From Isoetes taiwanensis (Eukaryota; Streptophyta; Lycopodiopsida; Isoetales; Isoetaceae): 64,000 nt of DNA. Of the stretch, positions 59,106 to 64,000 are shown piece by piece. Each line of letters starts with the position of its first letter. Within the stretch, counting starts at the first letter, position 1. The notes below the pieces were generated by a model. That model ran no database searches and was not told the origin of the DNA. It saw only the letters and a program-made list of their open reading frames with translations. Position numbers and translations under genes: made by a program. The DNA lies in contig JAJEKV010000127.1 of assembly GCA_021234155.1 (NCBI GenBank), positions 593,310-657,309 of the forward strand, in the 5' to 3' direction.

Positions 59106-59660
59106 ATTCTATCATGACAAACTTTGCACCACAAATGGCGTCATATTCACCACATGTGGTGTGGCATGTGGCACCAATGCCACACCACATATGGCACCAC
59201 AATGCACCCAAGGCACCACATATGGCAATCTATTACTTCGCACCACAAATGGCGTCAAAGACACCACATGTGGTGCAAAATGTGGATCCATAGTGGTGCC
59301 ACATTAGACACCACATGTGGCACCACAATGCAATGTAAGGCACCACATCCGGCAGCATCCACCACCCCATATGTGGCGGATAGCGTGGTGCAATATTTAA
59401 AGCAAATAGATTGGCACCACATATGGCAGACAATCCACCATTCACAAGTATCACCATATCTAACATCACATATGTATGACACTAAGTATAGAAACATATG
59501 GAAGCCAATTCACTATTCAGAAAAGGTACCACGTTTGGTACTATATGTGACACTACATATGCTACAAACTACATTATTAACATATAATTGGCACCATATG
59601 ACTGTCTCCGTAACACATTTGGAGCTACATACCATGTGGAACTGAAATTATCCACCACAA
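59080..59660. repeat. CACCACAYATGGC array (right subterminal side of element B)
   Basis: Words such as caccacatatggcacc, caccacatgtggtg and caccacaaatggcgtca recur more than ten times in both orientations. They mirror the GTGGTG array on the left side of the element and the GTGGTGG core of the TIR. Confidence 0.85.
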
Positions 59661-59730
59661 CTCGAAACTAGTAGCACAAATTTCCTACACATAACTTACA
59701 ACACACCCAAATGAAGAAGTAAGTGGTGTA

Positions 59731-60300
59731 CCTGATTGTTCAAGCTTGCTAGACCTTGCTGGAAAATAACAGTTCCAATATTAAATTGCATCATTTGTGG
59801 CCTAGTCATTTCAAGAGAGGAAGCATCATCTGTGGCATGTTGCTCTGCTTCCTCACTATTTGAAATGCTTGCATTCTTCCTCTTACGTTGGGACGGAGAG
59901 GCTTCAGACTCTTTTTCTCTTAAATGTTGCCAGAAACTCAACCAATTTATTTCTTTTCCTTTTGTGTGAAGGTAATACGCAACAGCCATAGTCTGTGAGG
60001 CCATGCCTCCCCAGGCACACTTCCTGCCTGTGATTTTTTTGTAAAGGCACATATATTCATTATACCTCTCCTTGCTCAGATTCTTCAACCTACATGATGA
60101 AACAAAACAATATTCTAAACAACAGAGAATCGTGGGCATCCCCGAATCTAGAATGCAACCCATCTGTAAGTGGATTTTCCTAATACTTTCGGTCCCCAAA
60201 CAGACTCGATTTCTTCTTGTGTGGCGTAATGCTTTTCTTGCCTGTACATTTCCTTGTAGGTGTATCCCGTGGCATTCAAGTCCGGTATGATCAGAGCCAT
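59731..60300 (-). pseudogene. First two exons of an unknown element B gene
   Basis: An ATG at 60300 opens MALIIPDLNATGYTYKEMYR and continues EEIESVWGPK. A second exon from about 60091 (acceptor TGTAG) reads RLKNLSKERYNEYMCLYKKI, CAWGGMASQTMAVAYYLHTK, then basic and acidic text (SPSQRKRKNASISNSEEAEQ) and ends at a donor CAG|GTACAC at 59731. The joined phases do not match, so it is probably decayed. I do not recognise the family. The start lies 336 bases from the right terminus, so it is probably driven by terminal promoter sequence. Confidence 0.45.
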
Positions 60301-60325
60301 TTCGTGATCGATCTTCTTGCCAGAA

Positions 60326-60447
60326 ATCAGAAATGGTCTTGCCGGATTAAGGGAGCGTGATCAGAGTTTTTGAGGGAAAATGAAAATTCAGAATCAGAAA
60401 TGGTCTTGCCGGATTAAGGGAGCGTGATCAGAGTTTTTGAGGGAAAA
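60326..60447. repeat. About 60-bp tandem duplication upstream of the 60300 start
   Basis: The unit cagaaatggtcttgccggat followed by taagggagcgtgatcagagt and ttttgagggaaaatga occurs twice head to tail, just upstream of the minus-strand gene. Confidence 0.9.
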
Positions 60448-60640
60448 TGATCGTGTACGTCGCTGAATAAGCCTGAATAAGACTGAAAGGACAAAATTTT
60501 GAATAAGTAATCATGTGTATTTTTGAAAAAATAACTCCCTCTCCCACTACAAATTCGGTAGTTCCCACCATACTTAGCACCCAAAAATGTGGTGCTAAAA
60601 TGCACGTTTTTGTTCCACTACAACATGCTTTCACCCTGAC

Positions 60641-62458
60641 CCAATAGATAGACTTGGTGCATACGCTCCTAAAACAGGACAGAGTTGCGATGGTGGTACA
60701 CGTGAATCCAGTCTTCACATGCTGGAGTCACAGTGGCATCATCGGGACTCCGGCCTGTTCACATGCAGAAAGAGGCATGATATAGCAACATCATGCTCAA
60801 ATATGACATGGTACGGCACGAGTTTGACGTGGCAAAAAATAGTTCGCCGTTTTTCGTAACTGCATCGACACCATTTTAGTTCGAAGATTGGTCGAAGTCT
60901 AAACTTTTTTTCTCTTTGTCGCGGATGATGCTGTATGCACCTACAATGGTGCACGTGAATTCAATCTATAACATGGGCACATCCCCATTACGAGATTGTT
61001 GAGGCGATAAAAGTACCTTCCTTCCTTCCTTCCTTCCTTTCGTTGCCATATCATCAAAGTCTCGGATGTATTTGTGCAAGCCGTTCCCGTTGCCTCAATT
61101 CTGATAGCACAGATCAAGAACAAGATTAGCGCAAAAAGACAAACAAACATAGGAAAGGACAAAGCTAGACAAAACCAAATGCTATAACTAAGGGCAGATC
61201 CCCATTACACCGTTCTTCTGAATTTCCGAGTTTGCCATGTCAATCAAACCCAACCTCAATTGGAGCAACGATTCCTATTACAGGTCCAAATTTTGAAAAC
61301 TGGAAAACGAGGATGGACTTAGAAGAAAAAACAACAACTGCTAGAAGATAAAATCTGCAAACTAGAAGACAAACCCAGACAAAGTTCAGATTTTTAGATG
61401 CCACCTCTACCCATCTAAGTTTTTTGCAGTTGCTGGTGCCATATAGGATCAACTCCAAAGGAACCTAATGTAATGGGAATGATATTGTTGTTTCTTTCCT
61501 TGCCACGAGGCACAAAACCCCAAAATCGGGCTAATGGAGATGGGCCCTAAGCATCCAAAAACTCTCACGTCTCGTTGTGCCATGTAGACAAAGCCCAATT
61601 TGTCTGGAGCTAAGAGTGCAAAATTTCATCAATTTGTAAAACCTCAATAAAGGACTTCAGAGTATATTAATGCCATAATATTTTCAATTGTTGCCTTCAA
61701 ACTCATAAAATAACTGCGCATAAGTTTACCAGCTGCAGACCACAACTCATAAGTAATAAAATAACTGCACATAAGCTGCAGTTATTTTATCTGCAGAACA
61801 AAAATAGCTGCAGAACAAAACTCATAAGTAGGAACCGTAAGATGCCGGTTATTATCCCCACAAAAAGTGGAGACATATTCTTGTCTTTCAATGGTTTTTC
61901 GTTGTCTGCTTATGGATCATTGGCCCCCATGACTAGGCTTTTTTCCCCTTTTTATACAAATTTTGTCACACAATTTAAGCTTGGGGAATTACTTCAACTG
62001 CCTAATTTATCTTCTCCTTCAACCATGGTTGCTTCCCCTCCATATTGGCAAAAATCCAAAAGAAAATACTTCAAGAAGACTTGCTCACGTTTTAATGGTC
62101 AGGGAAGCTTTTCAGCCAAGTGGGTATAACATATGACAACTTTTTTTTTATGCCTTATGGAGCATTCGCATGAATGCTTTTTGGGTTGCCCCTAGGGGGG
62201 CAAACCCTTGTTTATGTGGGCTTTTGGCATATCCTAGGTATATCCTAGAATATCTCTAGGATATGCTAGTGACTGCTAAAAACTTATGATTGGCCGTAAA
62301 TGCTCGGTCACTTCTGTTGGTGGGCAGCCGCTCTCGAAACCGGCTAACCGGAGAGGTCAGATGAGCAGAGGTTGATTTGTCGATTACAACATACTCATTA
62401 CAGTATCGGCTCAAGGTAGTGTCTTGAATGTTGCTTATTTGATCTCATATACCCAGGA
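60641..62458. other. Spacer right of element B, no gene seen
   Basis: Contains a (TTCC)n stretch at about 61012-61038, an inverted repeat around 61755-61790 (aaaataactgca/tgcagttatttt) and another at 62229-62266 (gcatatcctag/ctaggatatgc). A frame at 61842-62129 has no recognisable domain. It is probably intron sequence of the gene whose exons start at 62459. Confidence 0.4.
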
Positions 62459-63202
62459 ATTGCAAGAACAGGAACTAGACATTATTGCTTTGTCGACGGT
62501 TCCTTTCAGTGGGAATATCAATGGCGTCCTGAAACAAGCTGAAGGTAGATTACAAGCAGAGATCAGGTAATTCCTCTTCACTTGAATCTAGATTTCTGCC
62601 GCTTGCTTGTTTGCTTCTCTTAATTCCTTTCATGGTTATTTATTCTGAGTTGATGGCCTGTACCCCTTTTTAGTGGCTGGGCTGCTGCAATAGAAGCATT
62701 GTCAACATTTATAAGTAGTTATGTGGTGCCTCAGATGTCCGAACACAATGAAGGAATTCTGCTTCAACCTGTGCTAGGGTACTTGTCCGGGTAAATGTTC
62801 AAGGTGTTTGCATAATATTTCCCAGATTTGTATTATATTGTCTGGTAAAAGTTACTTTCACAATCTTATAAGACTTTATCTCTATCAGAGCACTTAACTA
62901 CCTATCATCTACTGCATTGCAACAGCAAGCTCTACAACTGCAGTCCTTGACAGATGTATTTAAGATCAAAACTCTTACTGCATTTAGGGCACTTCATGAT
63001 CCTTCGATGTACAGAAATGAGCATTCTGCACTCTTGAAGATTTGTTCTGTTCCTTTCAGGTATACAAACATTTGATTCACACACAGGTGTTTACAACATT
63101 AAGAGCAACTTATTTTGCATGTATAGGGATTCAGCATTTTTAGAAGAGAGTTCTTTGCTTCGACACTTGCTTGATCATAGGGATGGATCTCTTTACAAGT
63201 TT
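62459..63202 (+). CDS. Host gene, four consecutive exons; possibly HEAT-repeat protein (SWEETIE/HEATR5-like)
   Basis: Exons at 62459-62566, 62674-62790, 62889-63059 and 63127-about 63200 have AG acceptors and GT donors, and their phases join without a stop. The joined text reads QELDIIALSTVPFSGNINGV, LQAEISGWAAAIEALSTFIS, MSEHNEGILLQPVLGYLSGA, SLTDVFKIKTLTAFRALHDP and SAFLEESSLLRHLLDHRDGS. It is Leu/Ala-rich and helical. From memory it resembles the later part of the plant HEAT-repeat protein SWEETIE (HEATR5 family), which acts in trafficking and carbohydrate homeostasis, but I cannot verify this. Earlier exons are not seen between 60.6 and 62.4 kb. This is the only clean multi-exon coding region in the window. 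Confidence 0.6.
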
Positions 63203-64000
63203 GTATGCCTTATTTGTGGGTTTATGGATATGGCTTGCTGGAACCCCATAGCAACGTAGAGGACCAGCAAGATCTGCTTGCCACAGTTTACAATGGCAGA
63301 GGTAATTGACATACTTTTTACAAGGGAAAAACAAGCGTCTCACGTCCAGACCATCATATGGAAGCTTATAGTTTCACCTTTTCCCGTTGGTTTTAGGGTT
63401 CTTTTACCTCACCTTAGGGTTGCAGGATTTGTCCTTGGGCACGCCTTGAATTCAGCAGGCATTTGTGATTTCTTCCACATTTTTTGTTAGCTTTGAGTAT
63501 GAAGACGGCTGCATTGTTGCTGTCTCTTGGAAGTAAATGCGTTGCGATTACTGCCCTCTTTAGACTTTGCTGATCTTTGAGCTGGAGCACGGCAATTCAA
63601 AATGGTGCGTATCCTCTTAACTTTAGGCAAAACACTCTAATCACAAAGCTGCGGGATGATTTGAATGGGAAGGAATTCTTTGATGCATTGTCTTGGCAAA
63701 TATTTGCAGTGGCTTAAGACACCCGAAGCTGAAATACACAATTGTATATAATTCTGTCTGTAATTTATCTTCGCTTGCAGGCAAACTGCAATGTAGTTCT
63801 GGCATTACTAACTTTCTTCACAACCATATTCTTGCAGTTGCCACTTTCATTGCCAAGGACTCTTTATGAATGAGCAAGGTAGCAAATCTTGATGGGATAT
63901 ATGGAGTAAAATATAATCATTCTTAACGGCCTTCTTGGTTTCTTATGTATGGCCACTTTGGATCTTATATCTGCTGCGGGCAGATATAAAACCCTGCAGT
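63203..64000. other. Probable intron and later exons of the same gene, unresolved
   Basis: Acceptor-like TTGCAG near 63777 is followed by an open stretch, but I cannot place further exons with confidence. The gene probably continues beyond the window. Confidence 0.3.

Larger units (their letters stand above)
50177..60636. mobile_element. Element B: 10.46-kb multi-gene DNA transposon, TSD TGAC
   Basis: The left terminus GGGTGAAAGCATGTTGTGGT is matched in inverted form at the right end with one mismatch over 26 bases, and weaker inverted similarity (AAAATGTGGTG, AATTTGTGGTG) continues for about 80 bases. TGAC flanks both ends (50173-50176 and 60637-60640). Inside are an HTH-like transposase N-terminus, a paralogue of the 3900 gene, an acidic protein, Ulp1-like and FCP1-like segments, and arrays rich in GTGGTG/CACCAC that echo the TIR. 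The 4-bp TSD is compatible with Sola-type elements; that assignment is inference. Confidence 0.85.

Noticed and set aside
1-64000. LTR retrotransposons, CRISPR arrays, rRNA
   Set aside because: No paired long terminal repeats with PBS/PPT, no gag-pol integrase or protease motifs, no CRISPR-like spacing and no rRNA sequence were seen.

Overview
This is a transposon-dense stretch of a land-plant nuclear genome. Evidence: GT-AG introns, fragments of plant genes (an NRT2 nitrate transporter, an expansin, a leucine-rich-repeat protein), plant L1-type LINEs and several plant TIR transposon families. The SWIM-finger transposase and the coiled-coil LINE ORF1 hint at a non-seed plant (moss, lycophyte or fern), but nothing here fixes the species. 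Almost every reading frame is decayed. The clear host gene is a set of phase-consistent exons at 62.46-63.2 kb.

Layout. 0-1.3 kb: LINE tail (-). 2.4-3.1 kb: LRR pseudogene. 3.26-3.53 kb: 271-bp MITE. 3.9-13.3 kb: decayed 'element A', with a small intact gene (+), a DNA-methyltransferase-like gene (-), a transposase with a C-terminal SWIM finger (+) and an acidic protein (-). Four palindrome-bearing 74-bp repeats lie between the divergent methyltransferase and transposase genes. 13.29-21.53 kb: complete CACTA element (TSD GAA) inserted just upstream of the acidic gene, carrying an expansin fragment and palindrome arrays. 22.4-28.6 kb: L1 LINE (-). 30.31-35.45 kb: PIF/Harbinger-like element (TSD TTA) carrying an NRT2 fragment, itself broken by a poly(A) retroposon that contains a hAT-like element. 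37.4-42.5 kb: a second LINE (+) with a coiled-coil ORF1, interrupted by a 271-bp MITE. 45.93-46.24 kb: 316-bp MITE. 47.0-48.4 kb: LINE ORF1 remnant. 50.18-60.64 kb: complete 10.46-kb TIR element, 'element B' (TSD TGAC), with HTH-like transposase, small-gene, acidic-protein, Ulp1-like and FCP1-like segments. 62.46-63.2 kb: host gene exons, possibly a HEAT-repeat protein.

Most notable: elements A and B share two accessory genes (the small + strand gene and the acidic - strand gene) although the rest of their gene content differs. Element B ends in GGGTGAAAGCATG, and a 316-bp MITE in the same window has nearly the same ends and the same 4-bp TSD length. Together they look like an under-described group of large, multi-gene plant DNA transposons, one of which encodes its own DNA methyltransferase.
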